Shown: positions 23,662-32,852, numbered from the stretch's first letter. The stretch: DNA of 64,000 nucleotides from JADKHC01 sp047600805 (GCA_047600805.1 JASGKG010000001.1:1612001-1676000), one strand, 5' to 3'. Notes: generated by a model not told the origin, from the letters alone. Translations and numbers: made by a program.

Positions 23662-25617
23662 TCACTCTTCGGTCTGCAAGGTCGCTACGACGCTGAAGTC
23701 TTCGAGCGTTGTTGTGTCGCCTTTCACTTCGCCGCCGGTCGCGATTTCCTTCAAAATGCGCCGCATGATTTTTCCGCTGCGGGTCTTCGGCAGACCTGAC
23801 GCGAAGCGGATATAATCGGGCTTCGCGATAGCACCGATTTCTTTCCCCACGTGGTTGCGCAGCTCGTCCTTGAGCTTGTCGCTTGGCTCCTGGCCAGCCT
23901 TGAGCGTGACAAATACCACCAGTGCTTGGCCCTTGAGATCGTCGGGTTTGCCGACGGCCGCCGCTTCCGCCACGGCTGGATGGGAAACGAGCGCACTTTC
24001 AATTTCCGCCGTTCCGATACGGTGCCCGGAAACATTGAGCACGTCATCGATGCGTCCGACGATCCAGAAATAGCCGTCTTTGTCCTGACGCGCACCGTCG
24101 CCCGTGAAGTAAATTCCAGGAAAGTCGCTGAAGTACGTTTTTTTAAATCGCTCGTCGTCGCCCCACAGCGTGCGGAGCATCGAAGGCCATGGCTTGGTGA
24201 TGACGAGCTTGCCGCCGGTGTTGCGCGGAACCTCTTTGCCAGTGTCGTCCACAACCTTCGGGACAACACCAAAAAAAGGCAGCGTACCCGAACCCGGTTT
24301 GAGCGGCGTAACGCCAGGAAGCGGCGCAATCATGATCGCACCGGTTTCCGTCTGCCACCACGTGTCGACAATCGGACACCGCTTCTTGCCGATCATCGTG
24401 TGGTACCACATCCACGCCTCCGGATTAATCGGCTCGCCGACGGAACCGAGCAAACGCAGCGACGTTAGTCGATGCCGCAAAACGTAATTATCGCCCCAAC
24501 GCATGAACGCGCGGATCGCCGTCGGCGCTGTATACAAAATCGTGATACCATGGCGGTCGATCATCCGCCAGAAGCGGTCGGGTTCCGGTTGGTTCGGCGC
24601 GCCTTCGTACATGAACAGCGTGGCGCCGTTGCTCAACAAACCGTAGACAACATAGCTGTGACCCGTGACCCAACCGATGTCCGCCGTGCACCAGTAAAGG
24701 TCGCTGTCTTTCAAATCGAAAACGTAGTGCGAGCTCAGTTTGCAATTGAGCAAATAACCAGCGCTTGTATGTAAAACGCCCTTAGGTTTTCCAGTGCTGC
24801 CGCTCGTGTAAAGAATGTAGAGCGGATGCTCGCTATCGAACGCCTTCGCCGTGTGGTAATTCGGAGCGCCTTCCCAAGCATCGCGCCACCACACGTCGCG
24901 ACCTTCCTTCATTTCCACGGGATTACCGCAGCGTTTTAGGACGAGCACCGTGTTCACCGACGGGGCGCCCTCCAGCGCCTTGTCAACATTGGCCTTGAGT
25001 TCCACAACCTTTCCACGTCGCCAACCGCCGTCAGCCGTGATCACGAGCCGCGCCTTGCAGTCGTTGAGACGATCCTTGAGCGCTTCCGGACTGAAACCGC
25101 CAAACACAACCGTATGGACAGCGCCAATACGCGCGCACGCGAGCATCGCGATCACCGCCTCCGGAACCATCGGCATGTAGATGGCGACGCGATCACCGGC
25201 CTGCAGTCCCATGTTCTCAAATACGTGAGCAAGGCGGCACACATGAAACCGGAGTTGTTTGTAGGTAATGGTACGGACATCACCTGGTTCGCCTTCAAAG
25301 ATAATTGCCGCTTTGTTCTCGCGGTGAGTTCCCACGTGGCGGTCGAGACAGTTTTCGGCCACGTTTAACTTTCCACCTACGAACCACTTAGCATGCGGGG
25401 CATCCCATTCCAAAACTTTCCTAAACGGCTTCCGCCACACGATGTGTTCCTTGGCCTGCCGCTCCCAGAAAGTTTCTGGGCTATTGACAGACTCCGCATA
25501 CATCTTCTTATAAACCGTATCACTCCCAAGGTTTGCTTGGCGTTGAAACTCGGCCGATGGCCTGAACACCCGCTTCTCACGGGAAACTGAAGTTATCGTT
25601 TGGTCTGACACGTTCAT
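23662..25617 (-). CDS. acsA: Acetate-CoA ligase (acetyl-CoA synthetase)
   Basis: AMP-forming acetyl-CoA synthetase, 651 residues, normal length, converting acetate, ATP and CoA to acetyl-CoA. P-loop YTSGSTGKPKGVLHT, A5 region VDTWWQTETGAIMI with the acetate-pocket Trp, hinge GRIDDVLNVSGHRIGTAEIE, and the regulatory acetylatable lysine K616 in PKTRSGKIMRR. A monocistronic gene divergent from rho across a 107-bp spacer. No Pat-type acetyltransferase is nearby. Confidence 0.96.
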   Translation of the reverse strand: MNVSDQTITSVSREKRVFRPSAEFQRQANLGSDTVYKKMYAESVNSPETFWERQAKEHIVWRKPFRKVLEWDAPHAKWFVGGKLNVAENCLDRHVGTHRENKAAIIFEGEPGDVRTITYKQLRFHVCRLAHVFENMGLQAGDRVAIYMPMVPEAVIAMLACARIGAVHTVVFGGFSPEALKDRLNDCKARLVITADGGWRRGKVVELKANVDKALEGAPSVNTVLVLKRCGNPVEMKEGRDVWWRDAWEGAPNYHTAKAFDSEHPLYILYTSGSTGKPKGVLHTSAGYLLNCKLSSHYVFDLKDSDLYWCTADIGWVTGHSYVVYGLLSNGATLFMYEGAPNQPEPDRFWRMIDRHGITILYTAPTAIRAFMRWGDNYVLRHRLTSLRLLGSVGEPINPEAWMWYHTMIGKKRCPIVDTWWQTETGAIMIAPLPGVTPLKPGSGTLPFFGVVPKVVDDTGKEVPRNTGGKLVITKPWPSMLRTLWGDDERFKKTYFSDFPGIYFTGDGARQDKDGYFWIVGRIDDVLNVSGHRIGTAEIESALVSHPAVAEAAAVGKPDDLKGQALVVFVTLKAGQEPSDKLKDELRNHVGKEIGAIAKPDYIRFASGLPKTRSGKIMRRILKEIATGGEVKGDTTTLEDFSVVATLQTEE

Positions 25618-25724
25618 GCTGAATTAGGGGTTTAGAGCAGCTATTGGTTTAGGATTGCTGCCCTTATCCCTATCCGAGTTTCGCCCAGTTGCCGGGAGGA
25701 ATAGCTAATCTTCTGACCGTTATT

Positions 25725-26936
25725 ATGGAAACTAATTCAACCCCCGCGCCCGCTGAGGCTTCTACTAATTCTGCGCCTGCCGCAGCCGCGCCGGCAACCA
25801 CCCCTGCGCCCGCTCCCGTGGAGAACGTCATCCGCGTCGAAGGCATCCTCGACATCGACACTCAAAAGGGCGGAAACGGTCAATTGCTCGACCCAACACG
25901 CTCCGGCAAACGCCGCCCCACCGACACTTTTGTCCCTAAGGAACTGATCCGCCGCTTCAAGCTCCGCCAGGGCAGCATGATCACCGGCACCGCCTACCCC
26001 GCCGAAGGCCGTTTCCCGAATCCAAAAATGAAGTTCATCGAGAAGGTCGACGGCATGGATATCGACGAACGTCGCCACAAGCTCGACTTCAACTCTCTCA
26101 CGACCGTTTCCCCCGACAAGCAGCTCAAGATGGAGCTCAAGGATGGTCGCCTCACCACCCGCGCCGTCGACCTCTTTTGTCCCATCGGCAAAGGCACGCG
26201 CGGCCTGATTGTCGCACCACCTCGTACCGGCAAAACGACTTTGTTGCGCGACATGGCGCTCGGCGTTCTTGAAAATAATCCCGAGTGCGTCGTCATGATC
26301 CTCCTCGTTGACGAGCGTCCCGAGGAAGTCACCGATTTCAAACGCAGCGTGCCCGCCGAAATCTGGGCATCGTCGAACGACGAGCAAATCGACAATCACC
26401 TGCGCATCGCCGACCTCTGCATCGAACGCGCCAAGCGTCTCGTGGAAACCGGCAAACACGTCGTGTTGTTCCTCGACTCGATCACGCGCCTGGCCCGGGC
26501 TCACAACACCGCTCGCAATTCCGGCCGTACTGGCTCTGGCGGTTTGGACGTCCGCGCGTTGGAAAAACCGCGCCAACTTTTCGCCGCCGCTCGCAACACC
26601 GAAGAAGCCGGCTCGCTCACAATCGTCGCCTCCGTACTTGTTGAAACGGGCAGCCGCATGGACGACGTGATTTTCCAAGAGTTCAAAGGCACCGGCAACA
26701 TGGAGCTCGTGCTCGATCGCAAGTGCGCCGAAATGCGCCTCTGGCCCGCGATCAACATCGCTGCGTCCGGCACGCGTAAGGAAGAACTCCTCATCGACGC
26801 CAAGAAACTCGAAGGCATTCATTTCTTCCGCCGCGCCCTCGTTCAGACCAAGATCGAAGAGGCCACCGAGACGATGATCACACGTCTTTCGAAGACCAAG
26901 ACCAACGACGAGTTCCTCAAGCTCATCGCTCGGTAA
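25725..26936 (+). CDS. rho: Transcription termination factor Rho
   Basis: Hexameric RNA-dependent ATPase that terminates transcription, 403 residues from ATG 25725. A GGGAGGA lies at 25694-25700, too far (24 nt) for a normal start, and in-frame non-ATG starts are possible. The N-terminus is an Ala/Pro/Thr-rich tail of about 32 residues with no Rho_N helical domain. It is followed by the cold-shock-like RNA-binding domain (IRVEGILDIDTQKGGNGQL), the P-loop APPRTGKT (164-171, Arg-Thr where E. coli has Lys-Ala), Walker B HVVLFLDSITRLARA, and the R-loop region TGSRMDDVIFQEFKGTGN. Confidence 0.95.
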   Translation: METNSTPAPAEASTNSAPAAAAPATTPAPAPVENVIRVEGILDIDTQKGGNGQLLDPTRSGKRRPTDTFVPKELIRRFKLRQGSMITGTAYPAEGRFPNPKMKFIEKVDGMDIDERRHKLDFNSLTTVSPDKQLKMELKDGRLTTRAVDLFCPIGKGTRGLIVAPPRTGKTTLLRDMALGVLENNPECVVMILLVDERPEEVTDFKRSVPAEIWASSNDEQIDNHLRIADLCIERAKRLVETGKHVVLFLDSITRLARAHNTARNSGRTGSGGLDVRALEKPRQLFAAARNTEEAGSLTIVASVLVETGSRMDDVIFQEFKGTGNMELVLDRKCAEMRLWPAINIAASGTRKEELLIDAKKLEGIHFFRRALVQTKIEEATETMITRLSKTKTNDEFLKLIAR

Positions 26937-26961
26937 CCAATCGCCACCGCAGCGCGAACAG

Positions 26962-27318
26962 ATGCGAAAGTTTTTCAACAGCTTTCGCTTCGCCCTCGCG
27001 GGCATCGTTTTTCTTTTCCGCACCCAGCGGAATGCCCGCCTCCAGGCACTGGCCGCGATAATCGTAAGTGTCGCGGGATTTGTTCTACACGTTTCTGTCT
27101 CGGAATGGGGTCTCTTGTTTGCGGCGATCGCGGCGGTCATCGCCGCCGAAGGTTTTAACACCGCCGTCGAGGTGCTCGCCGACCGCGTGACCCTCGAACG
27201 GGACGAAAAAATTCGTCGCGCGAAAGACATTTCCGCCGCCGCCGTTCTTATCGCTTCAGCCGGCGCTGCCGCCATTGGGATCGTGATATTTGGCCCCCGC
27301 GTGGCAGCACTATTTTGA
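26962..27318 (+). CDS. dgkA: Diacylglycerol/undecaprenol kinase
   Basis: Small membrane kinase of 118 residues with three membrane helices, phosphorylating diacylglycerol or undecaprenol for lipid recycling. The conserved core is ARLQALAAII followed by AAEGFNTAVEVLADRV (the E/N/E/D catalytic set). It begins 25 bp after rho and is probably co-transcribed. Whether it uses diacylglycerol (Gram-negative type) or undecaprenol (Gram-positive type) cannot be told from the motifs. Confidence 0.9.
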   Translation: MRKFFNSFRFALAGIVFLFRTQRNARLQALAAIIVSVAGFVLHVSVSEWGLLFAAIAAVIAAEGFNTAVEVLADRVTLERDEKIRRAKDISAAAVLIASAGAAAIGIVIFGPRVAALF

Positions 27319-27424
27319 CGCTCCGCAAGGAATTCCAAATTCCCTCTTGCGCCGAGGGTATAAAACCTGACAGAACTTCCCTTCCGTTGCGCGCGCGGTG
27401 CGCCAGCGGCCGCAAACCTTCTAC

Positions 27425-29185
27425 ATGCATAGTTTTTCCGAGCAATGTCTCGACATGGCCCGCTCGATGTTGGGCCACAACCTAGACTCGATCCAACCCG
27501 ACGGCACTATCCTTCCCGCTCCCGGCGAACAACCTCGCCCCGACGAACCCGGCCACGCCGCCTTTGCCCTAGGCGAATTCTATCGTGCCACGGGCGAAAC
27601 CAGCCTCAAAGGCCACGACCTCATTGATCTCGCCGCTCGCACCATCACGGCGCAGATGTTCACCGAGCCCGCGGCCGAAAACGGCCTCGCTTACGCTTCG
27701 CTCGGCCTGCTCGCCTACGGTCCTTCCAAAGAGCGCAATCCCGTTTGGGAACGCCTCGTCGAAGAAACCCGCCAGCGCATCGACAAACAGCTCCTCCACC
27801 GCAGCGACTACGACAACCACTGGCAGGCCTTCAATGTTGCCAAAGCCGTCGCCCGTTTCTCCTTCGGACTTTCCAAAAAAGACGAGACCTCGCGCCTGAT
27901 CGAGCGCATGTGCGATCGCATCGACCAAACCAGCTCAACTGGTTTCTTCGACGATGCCACGACTGGTTTCGGAGGTAATTTCAATCTCTATGGCGTGATG
28001 AGCTTCGTGTTCATCCGCTCGGCTCTGCAATTGCACGCCAACAGCGGCGTCCGCGATCGCAAGCTCCCGACGCTGCGCACCTACGCCGAAAAATACATCA
28101 AGATGATGCCGGACCTCGTCCGTGCTGACGGTCTTGGATGGGCGTTCGGCCGCGCCGCTGGCGCCTACGGACAGATGCACTGCATCAGCTTGATTCTCCA
28201 AGGCCTCCGCGACGGCTGGATTCCTGACGACCAAAAGCCAAAGTACTACGACATCCTCCGGCGGCTCTTCGTGTTCTTCTACCAAACCTATTTGGATCAA
28301 GAGCACGGTTTTCTCGATCTTCGCGACGACGAACGCACCGCCTACGGCCACCACACGACGCGCATGGCGAATTTCGACGCCGCCCGCTACCTCTGCCAAT
28401 GGGCACGTCTCGCTAAAACGGTTCAGATGCCGACCGGCACGCCGAAAATCGAAGCTCCGCGCACGACCGGCCGTTTCGTGATTTTCGACAAGAGCAACCG
28501 CAAAGAACAGGGCTTGTTCCTCTACCGTTGCGCCGAGAGCGGCCTGCACGCGCAGATTCCGCTGATTAGCTCTGGCACTTCGTTGGTCGCCGATTCGCTT
28601 CCCTTCCCGCATTGCCCAGGCGTCTTCGACTGGCCGAACAACATTTACACGCCTGTGATGATCCCCGAACTCACCTTCGGCGAAAACGTCACGATCCCTG
28701 CGTTCTACGGCAAAAACTGCGTCACCGGTTTAGGCCTGCGTAGTAGTTTCTATTTCCGCTACGAGCAGCCCGACTTGATCAATACCAAGGAAGAGCTGGT
28801 CAAAAATCTCGGCAGCGTGAAGGTTCAATGGAACTTCTCGGGCAACAAGATCAGCGCCGAGTTCGCCTACACGGTCAAACAGCAGGTTCAGCTCGACAAG
28901 TTCCGGTACATGATCGCGATCGCCGCTCCGCATTCGAAGTACCGCGTCGGCGGCTCGCTCGCGCTCGGTCCTCAAGGCCATCGCTGCACAGTTCAGAAAG
29001 ACGATTTCCAAGCCACCTGGCAGGAAACCGAGGTCGTCAGTGCCGATCCAACTTACCGCACCAATTACGGCAAGATTCATTACTTGCAGTACCTCGTGCG
29101 CGACCATCCGCTCATCATGCGCCCGGGCCAGACATATCGTTTGGCCGTTAACTTCGAGCCGGACGTCACCTTGGTCGACGGTTAA
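27425..29185 (+). CDS. Hypothetical protein, likely alpha-toroid plus beta-sandwich (lyase/hydrolase-like)
   Basis: Protein of 586 residues that I cannot assign to a named family. ATG 27425 is preferred over an in-frame ATG at 27398 because MHSFSEQCLDMARSML starts a regular helical pattern. The first 350 residues are mainly helix pairs with aromatic and His clusters (DYDNHWQAFNVAKAVARFSF, GWAFGRAAGAYGQMHCISL, TAYGHHTTRMANFDAARYL), as in six-hairpin-toroid polysaccharide lyases and hydrolases. The last 200 are beta-rich. It has no signal peptide, so a cytoplasmic oligosaccharide-processing role is an inference from shape only. It lies between dgkA and hisF. Confidence 0.75.
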   Translation: MHSFSEQCLDMARSMLGHNLDSIQPDGTILPAPGEQPRPDEPGHAAFALGEFYRATGETSLKGHDLIDLAARTITAQMFTEPAAENGLAYASLGLLAYGPSKERNPVWERLVEETRQRIDKQLLHRSDYDNHWQAFNVAKAVARFSFGLSKKDETSRLIERMCDRIDQTSSTGFFDDATTGFGGNFNLYGVMSFVFIRSALQLHANSGVRDRKLPTLRTYAEKYIKMMPDLVRADGLGWAFGRAAGAYGQMHCISLILQGLRDGWIPDDQKPKYYDILRRLFVFFYQTYLDQEHGFLDLRDDERTAYGHHTTRMANFDAARYLCQWARLAKTVQMPTGTPKIEAPRTTGRFVIFDKSNRKEQGLFLYRCAESGLHAQIPLISSGTSLVADSLPFPHCPGVFDWPNNIYTPVMIPELTFGENVTIPAFYGKNCVTGLGLRSSFYFRYEQPDLINTKEELVKNLGSVKVQWNFSGNKISAEFAYTVKQQVQLDKFRYMIAIAAPHSKYRVGGSLALGPQGHRCTVQKDDFQATWQETEVVSADPTYRTNYGKIHYLQYLVRDHPLIMRPGQTYRLAVNFEPDVTLVDG

Positions 29186-29202
29186 ACACCGTTTCAAGCC
29201 AC

Positions 29203-29265
29203 GAGTTCACGGTTCGAAGTTCACAGTCCGGTCGCCTTCAGCTGTGAACCGTTAACCGTTAAACT
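29203..29265. repeat. Imperfect inverted repeat between genes
   Basis: TTCACAG at 29220-29226 pairs with CTGTGAA at 29242-29248, and flanking GTTCACGGTT and AACCGTTAACCGTT extend the arms imperfectly. A short T-run (29271-29276) follows, so it may act as a terminator after the preceding gene. The repeated GTTCAC/GTTAAC words resemble intergenic palindromic elements. Confidence 0.5.
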
Positions 29266-29280
29266 CAGAACTTTTTCCCC

Positions 29281-30042
29281 GTGCTCTCCCGCCGAATCAT
29301 TCCGTGCCTCGACGTGACGAAAGGTCGCGTCGTCAAAGGCGTGAAGTTCCAAGAGCTTCGTGACGCTGGCGATCCAGTTGAATGCGCCAAAGCGTACGAC
29401 GCCCAGGGCGCCGATGAGCTTGTTTTCCTCGACATCACCGCGTCGAGTGACGGTCGCGACATCATGCACGACGTCGTTGCTCGCACCGCAGAGCAATGCT
29501 TCATGCCGCTCACCGTCGGCGGCGGACTTCGCTCAGTGGATGACATCGAGGCGATGCTAAAAAGCGGAGCAGACAAAGTGTCGCTCAACACCGCCGCGAT
29601 CAAAAGCCCGCAGCTCATCGCTGACTCTTCGCGTCGGTTCGGTAACCAGTGCATCGTCGTCGCTATCGACGCCAAACGTGAGCCTGATGGCAAATCGTGG
29701 CGCGTTTACACCCACGGCGGGCGCAATCCGACCGAGCTTAACGCCGTCGAATGGGCCAAAAGGGCCGTTTCACTCGGCTCCGGTGAAATTCTTCTGACCT
29801 CGATGGATGCCGATGGCACACAAGCCGGCTATGATGTCGCGCTCACTCGCGCGATCAGCGACGCCGTGAGCGTGCCCGTGATTGCGTCTGGCGGGGCTGG
29901 CAAAATGGAGCACTTCGCAGAAGTACTCGATCGAGGCCACGCGAGCGCCGTTCTCGCAGCCAGCCTTTTCCACTTCGGTACATTCACGATTCCGCAGGTA
30001 AAAGACTACCTCGCTAACCACGGGGTACCGGTTCGGAAATAG
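29281..30042 (+). CDS. hisF: Imidazole glycerol phosphate synthase cyclase subunit HisF
   Basis: TIM-barrel cyclase of histidine synthesis, 253 residues, starting at GTG 29281. The catalytic Asp are D11 (PCLDVTKGRVVKG) and D130 (VVAIDAKRE). Phosphate-binding loops are LTVGGGLRS and VIASGGAGKMEH. It partners with HisH, which is not in the window. No other his genes are adjacent, so histidine genes are dispersed here. Confidence 0.96.
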   Translation: MLSRRIIPCLDVTKGRVVKGVKFQELRDAGDPVECAKAYDAQGADELVFLDITASSDGRDIMHDVVARTAEQCFMPLTVGGGLRSVDDIEAMLKSGADKVSLNTAAIKSPQLIADSSRRFGNQCIVVAIDAKREPDGKSWRVYTHGGRNPTELNAVEWAKRAVSLGSGEILLTSMDADGTQAGYDVALTRAISDAVSVPVIASGGAGKMEHFAEVLDRGHASAVLAASLFHFGTFTIPQVKDYLANHGVPVRK

Positions 30043-30044
30043 CG

Positions 30045-30617
30045 TCACTGCGCGGACTCTTCCGCGACAAAATCGGCCGGTGGTTGCCACCGCGGATCGA
30101 CAACGAAGCGCCAGTGCTTTTTCACCCACTCGGGCCCGGCGTAGTCGATCCCAATCCGTGGCGTTTTCTGTATCCACTTTTTCGGCACAACGATTCCTTC
30201 GTCCTCGATATGAAGTCCCGCGGGCGGCTCAGCCGGACGGGTGTTGAGCGATCGGTCAATCGCAAGACGCTTGGTTAAGCGGCCCGGGCCGATCACGTCG
30301 TGAAGCCCGCGAAACAATATCGCCGCGGGGAAATCCTTTGGACCAGCCACTAGGTTGAGCATTTCGTGTATACCGTAACACAGGTACACGTACCAAACTC
30401 CGCCAAGTTGAAATAACACCTCAGTACGGGCCGTGCGGCCCTTGCTCGCGTGGCACGCTTTGTCCTCGGGGCCGTTGTACGCCTCGGTTTCGGTGATAAT
30501 GTGCCGGGTTTGACGTCCATCTCGAAACGAACGCACCAGTACTTTCCCGAGCAGCCATGGCGCCAAGGCGACCGCGTCCTCGGATTGGAAACGCTCTGGT
30601 GGGATAATTTCTCGCAT
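30045..30617 (-). CDS. 3-Methyladenine DNA glycosylase (AAG/MPG family)
   Basis: Base-excision repair glycosylase removing alkylated purines, about 190 residues; tandem ATGs at 30620 and 30617. Family motifs are LAPWLLGKVLVR, IITETEAYNGPEDKACHA with the catalytic Glu, GRTARTEVLF and VYLCYGIHEMLNLV, then GPGRLTKRLAID. It is convergent with hisF, 2 bp between the stops, and divergent from the PfkB kinase. Confidence 0.92.
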   Translation of the reverse strand: MREIIPPERFQSEDAVALAPWLLGKVLVRSFRDGRQTRHIITETEAYNGPEDKACHASKGRTARTEVLFQLGGVWYVYLCYGIHEMLNLVAGPKDFPAAILFRGLHDVIGPGRLTKRLAIDRSLNTRPAEPPAGLHIEDEGIVVPKKWIQKTPRIGIDYAGPEWVKKHWRFVVDPRWQPPADFVAEESAQ

Positions 30618-30662
30618 CACGCTCGAATACCGCGCAAAAATCCGCTTTGAGTAGAGAGAAAA

Positions 30663-31607
30663 ATGAGCCCGACGTTCTATACTTTGACCGGGAACCTGCT
30701 CTGGGAACGCACCCTCGAGTTCACGGAGTGGTCTGTCGGCAAGACGCAGCGTGCCCGTGCCGACACGTTTCAGGTCGGAGGCAAAGGCATCAACGTTTCG
30801 CGAATGCTCACACGTCTCGGCGCGCCCAATATCGCCCTATGTTTTGCGGGAGGCTCGACGGGCGCAGATTGCGTCGCGTGGCTCCAGGCAAAAGGTATCG
30901 CCCCGCACGTCTTCCCGATCAAAAATCCGACGCGAATCGGAACGGTGATTCGCGCCGAAAAAATTCCCGAGACGACGTTCTTCAGTCCCGACGTGCCGCC
31001 GGATGCAGCAGCGTGGAAAGCCTGCGCCGATTACGTTGAGAATCTTCCCACTGGAAACGTCCTCGCCCTGTGCGGGAGTTTCCCCGGCTGGCTAGCGCCC
31101 GGAGCCGAACCTCTCCGTATCGTCTTGTCGGGATGGGCAAAACGCGGCGGTATTCTCGTCGCGGATACATACGGACCGCCATTGACCTGGGCTGTCCAGC
31201 AGCCGCTCGCCTTGGTTAAAATCAATCGCGACGAGTTCAATCAAGTGGGCGTGATCGACGCACAAGGCAAACCGCTGGAAGAGCAGATTTTTGCAGCGTG
31301 CCAAAACTTTCCTCCACAAGCATGGGTCGTGTCGGACGGCGAAAAACCGGTTTGGTTCGCCGAACGCGGTACTCGGCCGGATTTTCTCGTTCCTCCGTCG
31401 GCTAAAGTGATTTCCTCCACCGGCTGCGGCGACGTTTTGCTGGCGTGTTTGCTGCAGGCGCGATATGCCCAGCGGAGAACTTTGCGTGACGCACTCATCT
31501 ACGCCCTCCCCTACGCAGCCGCCAACGCCGCTCATCCCGGTATCGCGGAATTTGACGTGACAAATCTCACTCGCACAGCTGAGCCTCGAAGTCGCTCACA
31601 GTCGTAA
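30663..31607 (+). CDS. PfkB-family sugar kinase (1-phosphofructokinase/tagatose-6-phosphate kinase type)
   Basis: Ribokinase-fold kinase of 314 residues. The upstream GAGAG at 6-nt spacing supports ATG 30663. The N-terminal FQVGGKGINVSRMLTRLG is typical of the 1-phosphofructokinase/LacC subgroup, and the C-terminal anion hole with catalytic base is STGCGDVLLACLL (D257). No PTS or sugar operon is adjacent, so the substrate (fructose-1-P, tagatose-6-P or another) remains open. Confidence 0.85.
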   Translation: MSPTFYTLTGNLLWERTLEFTEWSVGKTQRARADTFQVGGKGINVSRMLTRLGAPNIALCFAGGSTGADCVAWLQAKGIAPHVFPIKNPTRIGTVIRAEKIPETTFFSPDVPPDAAAWKACADYVENLPTGNVLALCGSFPGWLAPGAEPLRIVLSGWAKRGGILVADTYGPPLTWAVQQPLALVKINRDEFNQVGVIDAQGKPLEEQIFAACQNFPPQAWVVSDGEKPVWFAERGTRPDFLVPPSAKVISSTGCGDVLLACLLQARYAQRRTLRDALIYALPYAAANAAHPGIAEFDVTNLTRTAEPRSRSQS

Positions 31608-31693
31608 TCTCCAATCGAAAACTTTGCCGTGCAAAACTTCGGTTACTTCACGAACAATTCGCTTCACCCAAGGTCTGTGTTAACACCATCACC

Positions 31694-32395
31694 ATGAACC
31701 GACTCATTATTGTTTTGATCGTCGTTGCCCTTGCCATTGGCGGAGGCGTCTACGGATACCGCAGCCATAAAGCCAGAACCGAACGCGAGATCCAGGAACG
31801 CCGTGCGCGTTTCGAACGCGCCGAGACCGAGCGCCGCGCTGAAGAAGCTCGCAAAAAAGCCGAGGCAGAGGCCGAAGCCCAACGTTTGGCCGACGCAAAA
31901 GCCGCTGCCGAACGCGAAGCGGCGCAGAAGGAATTGGAACGTCTGCGCGCCGAGCAGGCCGCCGCTGAAGCCGCCCGCCTCCAAGCAGAAAAGGAAGCTC
32001 AAGAAGCCACAGCCCTCCGCGAGCGTCTTGCCGCGGAGAAAGAAAAAGCAGACGCAGAGGCTAAATCGGAACTCGAGCGTCGCGAAAAGGCGGCAGCCGA
32101 GGCCGAACGCGCGCGCGTCGCCGCCTTGGAGGAAATCGCCCGCGCCGAACGCGAGAAGAAAGCGGCCGCAGATCGCGAAGCCGCCCGCTTGGCTGCCCTT
32201 CAGCGTCAACAGGAGCAGGAAGCTCTCGAAGCACAGAAGAAAGTGCCCGTAATTCAGCGCTCCATCATGCCGACGGACTACAAACGCCGTGAGCATTATT
32301 ACCTTGGCGTGGAGCTGGAAAACGCCGCCGCCGCAAAACCGCCCACACGGCCGCAACCGTCGAGCCAATCGACCGCTCCAGCGACCAATCCATAA
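31694..32395 (+). CDS. Membrane-anchored long coiled-coil protein
   Basis: Protein of 233 residues with one N-terminal transmembrane helix (LIIVLIVVALAIGGGVYGY, about 4-22) and then about 150 residues of unbroken Glu/Arg/Ala/Lys-rich heptads (residues 27-185), a TolA-like or stalk-like coiled coil. A short C-terminal part contains PTDYKRREHYYLGVELENA and a Pro/Thr tail. No domain family is recognised. It lies upstream of rplU-rpmA and of the MamK-like locus and could serve as an envelope scaffold, which is conjecture. Confidence 0.75.
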   Translation: MNRLIIVLIVVALAIGGGVYGYRSHKARTEREIQERRARFERAETERRAEEARKKAEAEAEAQRLADAKAAAEREAAQKELERLRAEQAAAEAARLQAEKEAQEATALRERLAAEKEKADAEAKSELERREKAAAEAERARVAALEEIARAEREKKAAADREAARLAALQRQQEQEALEAQKKVPVIQRSIMPTDYKRREHYYLGVELENAAAAKPPTRPQPSSQSTAPATNP

Positions 32396-32418
32396 GCGGT
32401 TTATTTTCAATTTGTCCC

Positions 32419-32465
32419 GCGATTTCGCCTGAGCCCGACGAAATCGCAGGATGAGTGTTTTTATT
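32419..32465 (+). terminator. Possible terminator hairpin before rplU
   Basis: A perfect 9-bp stem (GCGATTTCG 32419-32427 with 32439-32447) has an 11-nt loop, with a T-rich stretch beginning only about 10 nt later. The spacing is loose for an intrinsic terminator. It may instead be part of the rplU leader. Confidence 0.4.
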
Positions 32466-32523
32466 TTTCCCAAATAGGGCTTGATTCAACGCGATAAAAA
32501 ACTCTTAGTTCGCGGTTTTATTT

Positions 32524-32838
32524 ATGAAAGCGACCATCAAAACCCAAGGCCAGCAGTTCGCTGTTTCTGAGGGAGACATCTTGCTCGTTAACCGCTACCA
32601 GAACTCCGTGGCCGGCTCGACCGTCCAGATCAACGAAGTCCTCTCGGCTGGCGAAGGTGAAAATTTCAAAGTTGGCAGCCCGACTCTCGAGGGCGCCAGC
32701 GTGACCGCGACCATCTTGGAAAACAAGCGCGGCAAGAAAGTCATCGTTTTCAAAAAGCGGAAGCGTAAGGGCATGGAGCGCAAGCAGGGCCATCGCCAAG
32801 ACTTCTCCGTGATCAAGATTGAATCCATTAACGCTTAA
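32524..32838 (+). CDS. rplU: 50S ribosomal protein L21
   Basis: L21, 104 residues, binding 23S rRNA near L20. Characteristic MKATIKTQGQQFAVSEGD start, GGxK-like core replaced by AGEGENFKVGSPTLEGASV, and a C-terminal KKVIVFKKRKRKGMERKQGH followed by FSVIKIESI. No Shine-Dalgarno precedes the ATG. It is followed by rpmA as in most bacteria. Confidence 0.96.
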   Translation: MKATIKTQGQQFAVSEGDILLVNRYQNSVAGSTVQINEVLSAGEGENFKVGSPTLEGASVTATILENKRGKKVIVFKKRKRKGMERKQGHRQDFSVIKIESINA

Positions 32839-32842
32839 GGAG
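32837..32842 (+). promoter_or_regulatory. Ribosome-binding site of rpmA
   Basis: AAGGAG, overlapping the rplU stop codon, lies 10 nt before the rpmA ATG at 32853. It is one of the few clear Shine-Dalgarno sequences in this window. Confidence 0.75.
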
Positions 32843-32852
32843 ATTTTTCGTC

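Noticed and set aside
27340..27395. TATAAA-like promoter before the gene at 27425
   Set aside because: A TATAAA is present but no -35 box lies at 16-18 nt, so I do not call a promoter.
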